Positions 7,603-14,565 are shown, counted from the first letter of the stretch. The stretch: DNA of 14,958 nucleotides from Desulfobacteraceae bacterium (GCA_030592105.1 JAUVKE010000028.1:1-14958); one strand, 5' to 3'. The notes: generated by a model from the sequence alone, not told the origin. Translations and numbers: made by a program.

Positions 7603-8988
7603 ATGAATTATGGAAGTATGACAAAAAATACTATCGCCCAAATTCAAGCCGCCGTTGGTATAAAAGGATTTTCCACGGGAAAATCTGTTATTGAACTTCA
7701 TTCCAAAGATGAATCCTTTCACACGCGATGCCTCCCTGAACTGGTTGTTTTTCCAGAGTCGGTCCATGATGTACAAAAAATTATTGAGATAGCAAATGAG
7801 AAAAAGATTCCTGTTACCCCGTGGGGGGCGGGAACCAGTCTTGAAGGAAACCCCATACCTGTCAAGGGGGGAATTGTTTTGAATATGCAAAAAATGAACA
7901 GGATACTGGAGGAAAAAGAGGAGGACTTTCAGGTGATTGTGGAACCTGGAGTTGTATATACGGATCTGAATAAAAAATTTTCAAAAAAAGGGCTTTTTTT
8001 TCCTCCTGACCCAGGGGCACCTGCCACCATAGGAGGGATGGTGGCCAATAACGCCAGCGGTATCCAAACCCTGAAATACGGCGCCACAAAAGATTATGTA
8101 ATGAAGCTGGAGGTTGTTCTTCCCACCGGGGAGATGGTACACTCAGGTTCCAATGCGGTTAAAACTTCATCCGGATATGATCTGTGCCGCCTCTTTACAG
8201 GATCGGAGGGGACCCTTGGCGTAATAACCGGAATTACCCTTCGCCTGGCTCCGCTGCCCCAGTATTTTACCGCAGTACTTGTAAATTTCCACAGTGTTGA
8301 GGAGGCGACTGAATCGATATATGAAATAATATCTACGGGAATTGTTCCTGCTGCCCTTGAATTCCTTGACAAAAACGTCATAAAAGCGATCAATACATAT
8401 AAAAACAGGGAATTAAAGGAACAGCCAACCCTGTTTATGGAGTTCCACGGGACCAACCAGGCCGGACTAAATGAGGAGCTTTCTCTGGTTGAGGAGATAT
8501 GCACCTCCAACGGGTCCTCTCTTTATGAAGCCGGAATAGGAAAAAAGGAGAGAAATCGACTATGGGAAGCAAGGTATGCCACTTTTGAGGCGATGAAACA
8601 TGCAAACAAAGGGATGGAAATAATAATCATAGATACGGCTGTTCCCCTTTCAAAATATTCAAAAATGGTTGAATTCGCACGAAATGAAGCTGCTTCAAAG
8701 GGGATCAGAGGCTATCTGTTCGGCCATGCAGGGAGTGGGAACCTGCATATGGGACTTATAAAAGATCCCAATGACAAAGCACAGGCAAAACTGGGAATGG
8801 ATGTTAATGATGCCATAGTCAATTGTGCCATCGATTTTGGAGGAACCGCCACAGGGGAACATGGGGTTGGGATAGGAAAACGGAAATTTATGATCCATGA
8901 ACATGGTAACAGCCTGGACATAATGAAAAAAATTAAGTCAACCCTGGATCCCAATGGGATAATGAACCCCGGTAAAATATTCTTATAA
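7603..8988 (+). CDS. FAD-linked oxidase of the GlcD / D-lactate dehydrogenase family
   Basis: The 461-residue protein has a PCMH-type FAD-binding N-terminal domain: PWGAGTSLEGNPIPVKGG at 73-90, then PPDPGAPATIGGMVANNASG at 134-153 and GSEGTLGVIT. The C-terminal oxidase domain has GHAGSGNLHMG, GEHGVGIGKRKFM and DPNGIMNPGKIF, which carry the conserved histidines expected to bind substrate and metal. Relatives oxidise D-lactate, glycolate or other D-2-hydroxy acids and pass electrons to a quinone or an Fe-S partner. No Fe-S subunit gene (GlcF/LldE-like) lies beside it, so substrate and acceptor remain open. AAGGAC lies 8 nt before the ATG, favouring this start over the ATG five codons later. A weak stem at 8989-9008 directly follows the stop. 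Confidence 0.9.
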   Translation: MNYGSMTKNTIAQIQAAVGIKGFSTGKSVIELHSKDESFHTRCLPELVVFPESVHDVQKIIEIANEKKIPVTPWGAGTSLEGNPIPVKGGIVLNMQKMNRILEEKEEDFQVIVEPGVVYTDLNKKFSKKGLFFPPDPGAPATIGGMVANNASGIQTLKYGATKDYVMKLEVVLPTGEMVHSGSNAVKTSSGYDLCRLFTGSEGTLGVITGITLRLAPLPQYFTAVLVNFHSVEEATESIYEIISTGIVPAALEFLDKNVIKAINTYKNRELKEQPTLFMEFHGTNQAGLNEELSLVEEICTSNGSSLYEAGIGKKERNRLWEARYATFEAMKHANKGMEIIIIDTAVPLSKYSKMVEFARNEAASKGIRGYLFGHAGSGNLHMGLIKDPNDKAQAKLGMDVNDAIVNCAIDFGGTATGEHGVGIGKRKFMIHEHGNSLDIMKKIKSTLDPNGIMNPGKIFL

Positions 8989-9047
8989 CTGTTTATTCCT
9001 GTAAACAGGGGCTGTGAATAGCAGATAACCTATACCAAACATATAAA

Positions 9048-9165
9048 TATAGATTGTCAAATAATTATCCGATTTTAAAATTTGGCACAAGGCTGAGAGA
9101 GGAAGGCGTATTGTAATACGCAAGGGGCTGATAACGGAGTTAAATTATTTGTGTGACAGTCTATA
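9048..9165. mobile_element. 118-bp palindromic element with TATAGA..TGTCA ends
   Basis: The left end is TATAGATTGTCAAATAATTA; the right end on the other strand is TATAGACTGTCACACAAATAA. These match the outer ends of the nested element at 6139-6298 (TATAGACCGTCACATAAATA). TA lies at both extremes. The middle holds a perfect GCGTATT/AATACGC stem at 9106-9121. No ORF is present. It lies between the convergent flavoprotein and M42 peptidase genes. Confidence 0.68.
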
Positions 9166-9178
9166 ACTTTTGCCGGTA

Positions 9179-9216
9179 GTGTCCGAATAGACCCTTGCAA
9201 CCTTCTATCCGGACAC
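9179..9216. repeat. 38-bp hairpin with GTGTCCG arms
   Basis: GTGTCCGAATAGA (9179-9191) is complementary to TCTATCCGGACAC (9204-9216) at 12 of 13 positions around a 12-nt loop. The preceding bases give GGTAGTGTCCG, and the same GTAGTGTCCGG box recurs at 5706-5716 next to mnmA. It may be a terminal fragment of an insertion sequence or serve as a bidirectional terminator between convergent genes; it lacks a clear U-tract on either strand. Confidence 0.5.
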
Positions 9217-9248
9217 CCTTGAACCTTTGTAAATAATCAAGCAGGCTT

Positions 9249-10319
9249 TTACCCTAAATCCATGGGAATAAAATCTGTTTTATCGTCAATTATCCGGGCA
9301 AACTGTGCCAGTAATTTTGCTGTTTCATCCAAATCTTTTAATGAAATTATTTCACTTGGTGTATGCATATAGCGGTTCGGCGCGCTGACAAGTCCCGCAG
9401 CAACACCGGATCGTGTTATCTGAATTGCATTGGCATCTGTTCCTGTACCACGCGGCGCTGCTTCGATTTGATATTTTATTTTTGCCTCGTCCCCTGCCTG
9501 TTTAAGGAGTTGAAAGACCTTTGGATTAATATTGGCGCCAACTGAAATCACGGGTCCGTCACTTAATTTAATATCGCCGTTTAAAATTTTTTCAATTCCA
9601 GGGTAATCGGTTGCATGGGTAACATCTATTGCGATTCCCACATGGGGATCAATACCAAATGCGCTTGTTGTTGCACCGCGCAAACCGATTTCTTCCTGCA
9701 CAGATGACACAGAGTAAACATTTGCAACAATTTGTTCACCAGCTAATTCTTTTAAAATGGCCCCGACAACATATACTCCAACCTTATTATCGGTCGCTTT
9801 TGTGGAAACAATATCCCCTTTGAGTATGTCCATTCCTGGATCAAATGTAACAGGATCACCGATGGAGACACGTTTAAGGGTCTCCTTTTTATCTTTTGCG
9901 CCGATATCTATCCAGAGATCACGAATTTTTGCAGCTTTTTTTCGATCATCCGGTTTAAGGAGGTGAATCGGTTTTTTCCCAATCACGCCACGCACTTTTT
10001 TACCATTGTGATAAATATTTACACGCAGACCAGGGAGGATTCCTGTGTCAACACCGCCAATGGGTTGAAAACGGATAAATCCATCATCATCAATATAATT
10101 AACCATTAATCCGATTTCATCGGCGTGCCCGCTGAACATCAGCCGCAGTTTACCTTTTCCTTTTTTAAAGGCAATCACATTCCCATGTACGTCAGTGGTT
10201 ATTTTGTCAGCATATTTATCCACAAAATTACGATAAATCGTCTGAGCCGGTTGTTCAAAGCCCGAAGGACTTGGCGCCATCACTAGATCTTTAAAAAATT
10301 TTTTATTTTGTTGCTCCAT
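9249..10319 (-). CDS. M42 family metallo-aminopeptidase (FrvX/TET-like)
   Basis: The 356-residue product carries the complete M42 active site. Expected metal ligands are H65 (SGHADEIGLMV), D177 (TKATDNKVGVY), E210 (VQEEIGLRGA), D232 (AIDVTHATDYPG) and H319 (NRYMHTPSEIIS). E209 is the expected catalytic base. GTGTDANAIQ and VSAPNRYMHT are further family signatures. M42 enzymes form dodecameric tetrahedral cytoplasmic aminopeptidases that trim short peptides; some members were named endoglucanase M or glutamyl aminopeptidase, and exact specificity cannot be read here. No signal peptide is visible. The ATG at 10319 is preceded by GAAAGGGA about 5 nt away. mtnP lies upstream on the same strand, 166 bp off and interrupted by a miniature element. 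Confidence 0.93.
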   Translation of the reverse strand: MEQQNKKFFKDLVMAPSPSGFEQPAQTIYRNFVDKYADKITTDVHGNVIAFKKGKGKLRLMFSGHADEIGLMVNYIDDDGFIRFQPIGGVDTGILPGLRVNIYHNGKKVRGVIGKKPIHLLKPDDRKKAAKIRDLWIDIGAKDKKETLKRVSIGDPVTFDPGMDILKGDIVSTKATDNKVGVYVVGAILKELAGEQIVANVYSVSSVQEEIGLRGATTSAFGIDPHVGIAIDVTHATDYPGIEKILNGDIKLSDGPVISVGANINPKVFQLLKQAGDEAKIKYQIEAAPRGTGTDANAIQITRSGVAAGLVSAPNRYMHTPSEIISLKDLDETAKLLAQFARIIDDKTDFIPMDLG

Positions 10320-10389
10320 TTTTCCCTTTCTCTTTTTTGAATTAAAGACAAAATCACCAGGTGCGAAGTATATCCAACAAAGATTGTCT

Positions 10390-10457
10390 GTAACTATTCA
10401 GCTATTTTAAAAATGGTAAGTGCAAACACGCTTTATGTATTTTTGCTGAATAATTAC
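10390..10457. mobile_element. 68-bp IS66-like MITE (copy 5) with perfect 8-bp target duplication
   Basis: Terminal repeats are GTAACTATTCAGC and, on the other strand, GTAATTATTCAGC (12 of 13). GATTGTCT flanks both ends (10382-10389 and 10458-10465). Length equals copy 1 (68 bp), but the interior differs from the other copies. Removing it and one duplication leaves AAAGATTGTCTTTAAA, a short palindrome that was probably the original target, 20 nt downstream of the mtnP stop. Confidence 0.9.
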
Positions 10458-10485
10458 GATTGTCTTTAAATAACCTCCCTCCAGA

Positions 10486-11349
10486 TTAGTCTAAATATTT
10501 TCCTATTATGGGATTCAAATTTTTTTTCACATCATCGGGGATTAAATTTTTATCTGTTATTATAGCTTTTTCAAGGGCATTTTTGCAGGCACATTTTCTA
10601 CCTTCGGGGATTCTGCCAAGGGTTTTTTTTATGATTTTTTTTGCTGTATCAATATTCTTATTAAGATATGTAAAGACCATTTCAATATCGACTTCTCCAT
10701 GATTTTCATGCCAGCAATCATAATCAGTAACAAGAGCTATGGTACAATAGCATATTTCAGCTTCTCTTGCTAATTTTGCTTCAGGCAAATTTGTCATACC
10801 GATAACATCAAACCCCAATTTACGATACAGGTTAGATTCGCAGCGGGAGGAAAATTGAGGCCCCTCAATACATACATATGTCCCCTTATTAAAAGGTTTA
10901 ACCCCTGCTGCCAGTGCGGATTCATAAACTATTTTTTTCAAGTCCCTGCAAACAGGATCGGAAAAATTCACATGGGCTACAATCCCCTTTCCAAAAAATG
11001 TTGAAACTCTGTTTTTTGTTCCATCAAAAAATTGATCCGGTAAAACAATATCCATTGGCCCCATATCTTCCCTGAGACTCCCAACAGCACTGACAGATAA
11101 TATAGACTCAATCCCCATGGTCTTTAAGGCATAAATATTAGCCCGAAAATTTATCTCCGATGGTAATATAGCGTGTCCCGTCCCGTGTCGTGATAAAAAC
11201 GCAATTTCAGTATGATCAATACGTCCAACAATAATTTCAGAAGAGGGCGCCCCAAAAGGTGTGTTACATTTAATTATCTGTTTTTCAGTAATCCCTTCAA
11301 TTTCATCCAGGCCTGTGCCGCCGATAATTGCTATTTTTGGCTTAATCAT
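10486..11349 (-). CDS. mtnP: S-methyl-5'-thioadenosine phosphorylase
   Basis: The 287-residue protein belongs to the PNP/MTAP phosphorylase family. It opens with IAIIGGTGLDEI and has the phosphate-site SRHGTGHAILPSEINFRAN (53-71), then VCIEGPQFSSRCES, IGMTNLPEAKLAREAEICY and LVTDYDCWH. The MTxLPEA segment and the aspartates in TDYDCW fit adenine-type (MTAP) rather than guanine/hypoxanthine-type phosphorylases. It would convert methylthioadenosine plus phosphate to adenine and methylthioribose-1-phosphate for methionine salvage; no other salvage genes are nearby. AAGG lies about 9 nt before the ATG. The C-terminal ~35 residues (from RKCACKNALEKA) are lysine-rich. M42 follows on the same strand, separated by a miniature element. 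Confidence 0.92.
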   Translation of the reverse strand: MIKPKIAIIGGTGLDEIEGITEKQIIKCNTPFGAPSSEIIVGRIDHTEIAFLSRHGTGHAILPSEINFRANIYALKTMGIESILSVSAVGSLREDMGPMDIVLPDQFFDGTKNRVSTFFGKGIVAHVNFSDPVCRDLKKIVYESALAAGVKPFNKGTYVCIEGPQFSSRCESNLYRKLGFDVIGMTNLPEAKLAREAEICYCTIALVTDYDCWHENHGEVDIEMVFTYLNKNIDTAKKIIKKTLGRIPEGRKCACKNALEKAIITDKNLIPDDVKKNLNPIIGKYLD

Positions 11350-11508
11350 TTATAGATACCTTAATTAGGTTCGGTAATTTAGAGAAATAAAAAAGCTATA
11401 ACCATTCGAGGTTTATTAAACCATCCACGTGATGATACCATGCACCTGGATATTCCATTCTTAATGGTCGTGGCATATTGATTTATTACTATAGTATATC
11501 AGAAGATA

Positions 11509-11850
11509 TCATCCCCCGATAATGCTTTGCAGTCCTTCGGTGAGCGCAGTCCGGTCAATGTCTGATATGGTACCCAGTTTTCTTAAAACCAATCTCTTTT
11601 CCACTGTTGTCACTATCGGCTTGATGACCGATGGTTTTAAAAGACCTGCCTGCTGCCAGTTTTGTATGAGGATATCCCCAAAGTAACCGGAACCATGAAT
11701 TTGACTGGTTACCGCCATAATAATAATATCCGGTCGATTTTTGTTATACATGTTTGAACTGACAATTACGGCTGGACGTTTTTTGATTGTGGTTTGATCT
11801 GTGAACGGAAATGGGACCAACACAATGTCCCCGAGCTTATAAGTGATCAT
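11509..11850 (-). CDS. MazF/PemK-type endoribonuclease toxin
   Basis: The product (113 residues from the ATG at 11850) has the family opening KLGDIVLVPFPFTDQ, the conserved KKRPAVIVSS with the arginine used in RNA cleavage, and MAVTSQ carrying the conserved threonine. Toxins of this fold cut mRNA or other RNA at short motifs. An ATG at 11859 would add three residues, but GAGG directly abuts it, while the same GAGG is 9 nt from the 11850 ATG. The gene overlaps the end of the small upstream gene by 14 nt, the usual toxin-antitoxin coupling. The KPSVIKPIVTTVEKRLVLRKLG segment matches the C-terminal part of PemK-like toxins. Target motif and activity are unknown. Confidence 0.85.
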   Translation of the reverse strand: MITYKLGDIVLVPFPFTDQTTIKKRPAVIVSSNMYNKNRPDIIIMAVTSQIHGSGYFGDILIQNWQQAGLLKPSVIKPIVTTVEKRLVLRKLGTISDIDRTALTEGLQSIIGG

Positions 11851-12058
11851 AAACGTCATCCTCGGAATTTTCCCAGATCTTTTTAAGCGCCTCTTCTGCC
11901 ATCTTGCCTGCGGCTTGAACCAGTTGCCTTTCCCGATTTTTTTGACCTATAAAATCTACAAAATCCACTACTTCGTTGATTTTGTCCGGTGGCAGCATCC
12001 TGATTTTGGCCAGGATGAGTTTTTCCTGTTCACTGGGTAAAATCGTATTGTACTGCAT
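11837..12058 (-). CDS. Antitoxin-like small protein (cognate of the MazF-like toxin)
   Basis: The 73-residue acidic protein starts MQYNTILPSEQEKLILAKIR. It has LPPDKINEVVDFVDFI, a segment resembling the DUF2281 type, and ends in WENSEDDVYDHL, the acidic tail common in antitoxins paired with MazF/PemK. Such tails usually plug the toxin's RNA groove. AAAGGGG lies 6 nt before the ATG. It is 10 nt downstream of the XRE gene and overlaps the toxin by 14 nt. It has no obvious DNA-binding domain of its own, so the adjacent XRE protein may supply operator binding; that is inference. Confidence 0.8.
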   Translation of the reverse strand: MQYNTILPSEQEKLILAKIRMLPPDKINEVVDFVDFIGQKNRERQLVQAAGKMAEEALKKIWENSEDDVYDHL

Positions 12059-12068
12059 AATGACCCCT

Positions 12069-12449
12069 TTATTTTATAGCGAGTTCTTCAAGCCGATGTT
12101 TTTTTATAAAAACTTCAAGAATCTCTTTTAATATGTTGCGATCCTTATCCGGAAGATCGTCAACCTGTACAATATGCTTTAACAATTCTGCATCTTTAAG
12201 TTGCCCCATGATGGTATTTTTACCATTTTTTAACAGATAATCCAAACTTGTGCCCAAAGCATCAGATATTTTTACAATTACTTCTGTTGTAGGTACAAGA
12301 ATACCTCTTTCATATTTTGAAAGCCTCTGTATGTCTACCCCGGTTTTTTTTGAAAGTTGTCCCTGAGTTAATCCTTTTTGGTTCCTGGCCTGTTTTAATT
12401 TTACGGATAACTGTGGAAATTTACTCGAATCTATCGCTTTTTTTGCCAT
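12069..12449 (-). CDS. XRE-family helix-turn-helix regulator heading the toxin-antitoxin operon
   Basis: The product is 126 residues from the ATG at 12449. A Cro/C1-type HTH spans roughly residues 14-72: LKQARNQKGLTQGQLSKKTG, then VDIQRLSKYERGILVPTTE, then ISDALGTSLDYLL. A C-terminal helical tail of ~50 residues (DLPDKDRNILKEILEVFIKK) could mediate dimer or partner contacts. An ATG at 12497 would add 16 residues, but AGAGGTGA lies 5 nt before the 12449 ATG, which gives MAKKAIDSSKF. The stop is 10 nt before the antitoxin ATG, so the three genes are probably one transcript. The likely role is repression of this operon through the inverted repeat at its own start. A third-component or alternative antitoxin role is possible. 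Confidence 0.85.
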   Translation of the reverse strand: MAKKAIDSSKFPQLSVKLKQARNQKGLTQGQLSKKTGVDIQRLSKYERGILVPTTEVIVKISDALGTSLDYLLKNGKNTIMGQLKDAELLKHIVQVDDLPDKDRNILKEILEVFIKKHRLEELAIK

Positions 12450-12458
12450 AACAATCAC

Positions 12459-12494
12459 CTCTGTCTTCAATTTATTTGTTTTTTGTAGACAGAG
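12459..12494 (-). promoter_or_regulatory. Candidate operator / leader hairpin of the XRE-antitoxin-toxin operon
   Basis: CTCTGTCT (12459-12466) and AGACAGAG (12487-12494) form a perfect 8-bp inverted repeat separated by 20 bp. On the coding strand the downstream arm AGACAGAG runs into the ribosome binding site AGAGGTGA of the XRE gene. It could be two half-sites for the XRE dimer (centres about 28 bp apart) or a leader stem that hides the ribosome binding site. No clear -10/-35 was assigned. Confidence 0.45.
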
Positions 12495-12748
12495 CAACTA
12501 AAAAATGTATTGATAAATAATTCGTATAGGTTAAAAAATTAGCTTTATAGACTACTTTAAATCAAGGCTTGATTATTGTGGTACAGGATTTTCGATGGAA
12601 AAAAGAGCCATCAACCTCATTGTCTTTGGCGGGACACGGTTGATGACCCTTGAAAAGTCGGTTCATGGAGGTGTGAATCCTTCATGACCTTTTTCATTCT
12701 TACCGAATCTCCCTGTTAAAAGCAAGAATTCATACAGAGAACAAATGG

Positions 12749-12778
12749 GTAAACAGGGGACGTGTAAATAGGGGCCGT
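12749..12778. repeat. Tandem 15-bp direct repeat
   Basis: GTAAACAGGGGACGT is followed directly by GTAAATAGGGGCCGT (13 of 15 identical). AAACAGGGGACGT-like strings often flank REP-type or insertion-sequence relics in environmental bacteria; that link is a memory-based impression, not shown here. Confidence 0.4.
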
Positions 12779-13355
12779 ACGTCAGATTATAAGTTACTGT
12801 AAACTTGATCACAGGCTAAATTTTGAAAATCTGTCCTTGGCATGGAGTCCTCTTCATCGTCCTATAATCAGGGCGATCACAAGGATCCGCACCTATGCTG
12901 GCCAAAACAAGATTTGGCCATGCAGGAATTTACCGAATAGAGTAGTACCTTAATTCTGAAATTCGTGTTTTCGTGATAATTTTTTTTTGGTTCCGGCTAT
13001 CTCGGGTTAACTATGATTGAAAATACCATGGAACAGGCTCCTCCACAAATATCTCATATATATCACAGCACACGGAACCAGCTCTACCGTCAAGTTTTTG
13101 ACATGCCTCCTGATTTTTTTAATTTCAATAATTATGCAAAAAACCAATGATTTGAAACTGATATACAATATAGGACATTATAAATGCTGATTATGCTTAT
13201 ATGTTGTGTCTGAAAATTTTTTTAATAGCTCTTTTACGGAAGCATCAATTTTAAATAAAAACAAGATTTACTCCTGCCGCTCCTATATGGCATCTTTGTT
13301 GCAACGTAAATGCTGGAAAGACTATTTTATTAATACGATAAGGAGGCGTTTAGGC

Positions 13356-14051
13356 ATGAAGAGAAAAAAAATAACAGCTTTTTTAACCGATACAAGGGGT
13401 TTTACCTTAATTGAAATGGCCATTGTTTTGATTATTATAGGGATTATCATAGGGGCAGTTGTAAAGGGAAAAGACCTGGTCAGGGGTGCGGAACAGAAAA
13501 AAATCTATACCAAATACATAAACTCCTGGAGAATTGCCTATTTAACCTTTTATGACAGAACCGGTAAAATACTGGGAGATACCTGGGATTCTTCCCTTGG
13601 CACCCCTGCCGCCGGACAGGACGGGAACGCGGATACTTCGGCTGGAAGTGCAACCACACCCACGGACGCAGGCCAGGCAGATCTCTATGACGGGCCAGCA
13701 TCAGGAACACCGTATATGGGTTTAAAGCAGGCGGGGTTGTCTGCCCCTGTAACCAATGCAACTACTAATTATGAATATAAATATATAGATAGTGAAGGGG
13801 CAGCCCATGTTATGGAAATCGCATTTAAGTATGATTCCACAAACAAATATAACTACATGTTTATAAGTGAAATTCCCAATGAACTCGGGCTTGCCCTTGA
13901 TACCATGATAGATGGGGAGGCAGATGGGACAGCTAATGACTTCTTATGTTTTAATGTTGCTGATACAGGGAGTGCAACAGCATGGGGAGCCGTTTCAGGA
14001 CTTACAGAGCCCACAGATGAAGTGAGTGCCAGGTGGAAAATGGAGTTTTAA
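13356..14051 (+). CDS. Type IV prepilin-like protein with class III signal peptide
   Basis: The 231-residue product has a 15-residue basic leader MKRKKITAFLTDTRG followed by FTLIEMAIVLIIIGIIIGAV. The prepilin peptidase would cut after G15, methylate F16, and use the conserved glutamate at +5 (E20). The hydrophobic helix continues into KGKDLVRGAEQKKIYTKYIN, resembling the larger pilins with a KGxDL motif. The middle (about 75-125) is rich in Gly, Ala, Thr and Asp, as in surface loops. There is one cysteine near the C-terminus, hence no internal disulfide. AGGAGG at 13341-13346 is 9 nt before the ATG. The frame is open back to 13206, which would add 50 residues before the leader, but that extension lacks a ribosome binding site and would bury the signal peptide. 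It opens a probable pilus operon. Confidence 0.9.
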   Translation: MKRKKITAFLTDTRGFTLIEMAIVLIIIGIIIGAVVKGKDLVRGAEQKKIYTKYINSWRIAYLTFYDRTGKILGDTWDSSLGTPAAGQDGNADTSAGSATTPTDAGQADLYDGPASGTPYMGLKQAGLSAPVTNATTNYEYKYIDSEGAAHVMEIAFKYDSTNKYNYMFISEIPNELGLALDTMIDGEADGTANDFLCFNVADTGSATAWGAVSGLTEPTDEVSARWKMEF

Positions 14052-14559
14052 TTTTTTTAAAGGAGGTAAAAAAATTATTAAAGCACCGGTGATTGCAGTA
14101 ATTCTGGCTGTTATTTTTATTGTTTCCGCCTGTTTTTCCATGAATGCATATACAGGATATGTGACTAACAGGGAAAAAACAGAATTAATCTCCCGCAGGA
14201 TCAGAGTGCTGAAACAGAGGGAAGAAAAAATAATAAACAGTAATGCCATTATCACAAGACTCAACCACTTTATAAAAAAAACAAAAACTCTGGGGCTTGA
14301 AAGGGATAACTGGGATATTTACGATGTGAATATTCGGAAATATCTTCACCCCGGGGAGATGGAGGAGATATTAAACCAGTGTGCTAATTCCCCTGCTTTT
14401 TATTTTAACCCCCTCTCTTTTCACGTAAAACGTATTTCGGGCACACCTGACAAAAATATTCCTGAAGTTAAAACCCCTGTTCAAGGGGAAGAATTATCCC
14501 GTGGAAAAAAAGGAGATATGCGGGTCAATGTAACAGGATCTTTTTTAGTTAAACGGTAA
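14026..14559 (+). CDS. PilO/GspM-like bitopic membrane protein of the pilus locus (start uncertain)
   Basis: From the GTG at 14026 the frame gives 177 residues. One membrane helix (APVIAVILAVIFIVSACFSM) follows a short basic N-terminus. Next come a charged coiled-coil-like stretch (REKTELISRRIRVLKQREEK) and a periplasmic part ending DMRVNVTGSFLVKR, whose final strand recalls PilO/GspM-type proteins. Such proteins link the pilus or pseudopilus platform to the outer parts. The start is unusual: GTG 14026 lies inside the prepilin gene with only a weak GAAGTGA before it, whereas a perfect AGGAGG at 14061-14066 stands 7 nt before the ATT codon at 14074 in the same frame. With ATT the protein would be 161 residues (IIKAPVIAV...). 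The PilO-like assignment rests on topology and context, not on diagnostic residues. Confidence 0.7.
   Translation: MPGGKWSFNFFKGGKKIIKAPVIAVILAVIFIVSACFSMNAYTGYVTNREKTELISRRIRVLKQREEKIINSNAIITRLNHFIKKTKTLGLERDNWDIYDVNIRKYLHPGEMEEILNQCANSPAFYFNPLSFHVKRISGTPDKNIPEVKTPVQGEELSRGKKGDMRVNVTGSFLVKR
14061..14066 (+). promoter_or_regulatory. Strong Shine-Dalgarno in front of an ATT codon
   Basis: AGGAGG, preceded by TTTAA, sits 7 nt upstream of ATT (14074) in the frame of the PilO-like protein and 10 nt after the prepilin stop. No ATG, GTG or TTG lies at a suitable distance; the next is a GTG at 14089, 22 nt away. This suggests either a rare AUU start or a base change from ATG. Confidence 0.6.
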
Positions 14560-14565
14560 CAATTC

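Larger units (their letters stand above)
12450..13355. other. About 900 bp with no convincing gene
   Basis: Between the XRE gene and the prepilin gene I see no supported coding region. Short structures are an 8-bp inverted repeat CATCAACC/GGTTGATG (12609-12645), a tandem pair at 12749-12778, and TGGCCAAA/TTTGGCCA (12899-12920). The last ~150 bp are open in the prepilin frame back to 13206 but are AT-rich and lack a ribosome binding site. Promoters for the two divergent operons must lie here, but none could be placed with confidence. Confidence 0.6.

Noticed and set aside
8989..9008. CTGTTTA/TAAACAG stem directly after the flavoprotein stop as a terminator
   Set aside because: A 7-bp AT-rich stem followed by GGGCTGTG, without a U-tract, is not a convincing intrinsic terminator.
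10216..10224. TTATCCACA, a perfect DnaA-box-like 9-mer
   Set aside because: It lies inside the M42 peptidase coding sequence, is solitary, and no origin-type gene or AT-rich unwinding region is nearby.
12595..12687. 30-codon ORF starting ATGGAAAAAAGAGCC with AGGA in front
   Set aside because: It is very short, has no recognisable motif, and overlaps an inverted repeat; chance is a better explanation.
13091..13125. TTGACA upstream of the prepilin gene as a -35 box
   Set aside because: No acceptable -10 hexamer lies 16-18 nt downstream, and the position is over 200 bp before the gene.
13206..13355. 50-codon N-terminal extension of the prepilin
   Set aside because: No ribosome binding site precedes 13206, whereas AGGAGG precedes 13356, and the extension would place the prepilin leader in the middle of the protein.
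838..13355. Short regularly spaced repeats as a CRISPR array
   Set aside because: The dispersed repeats are unequal in size, inverted in structure, flanked by target duplications and separated by genes, which fits mobile elements and not an array.
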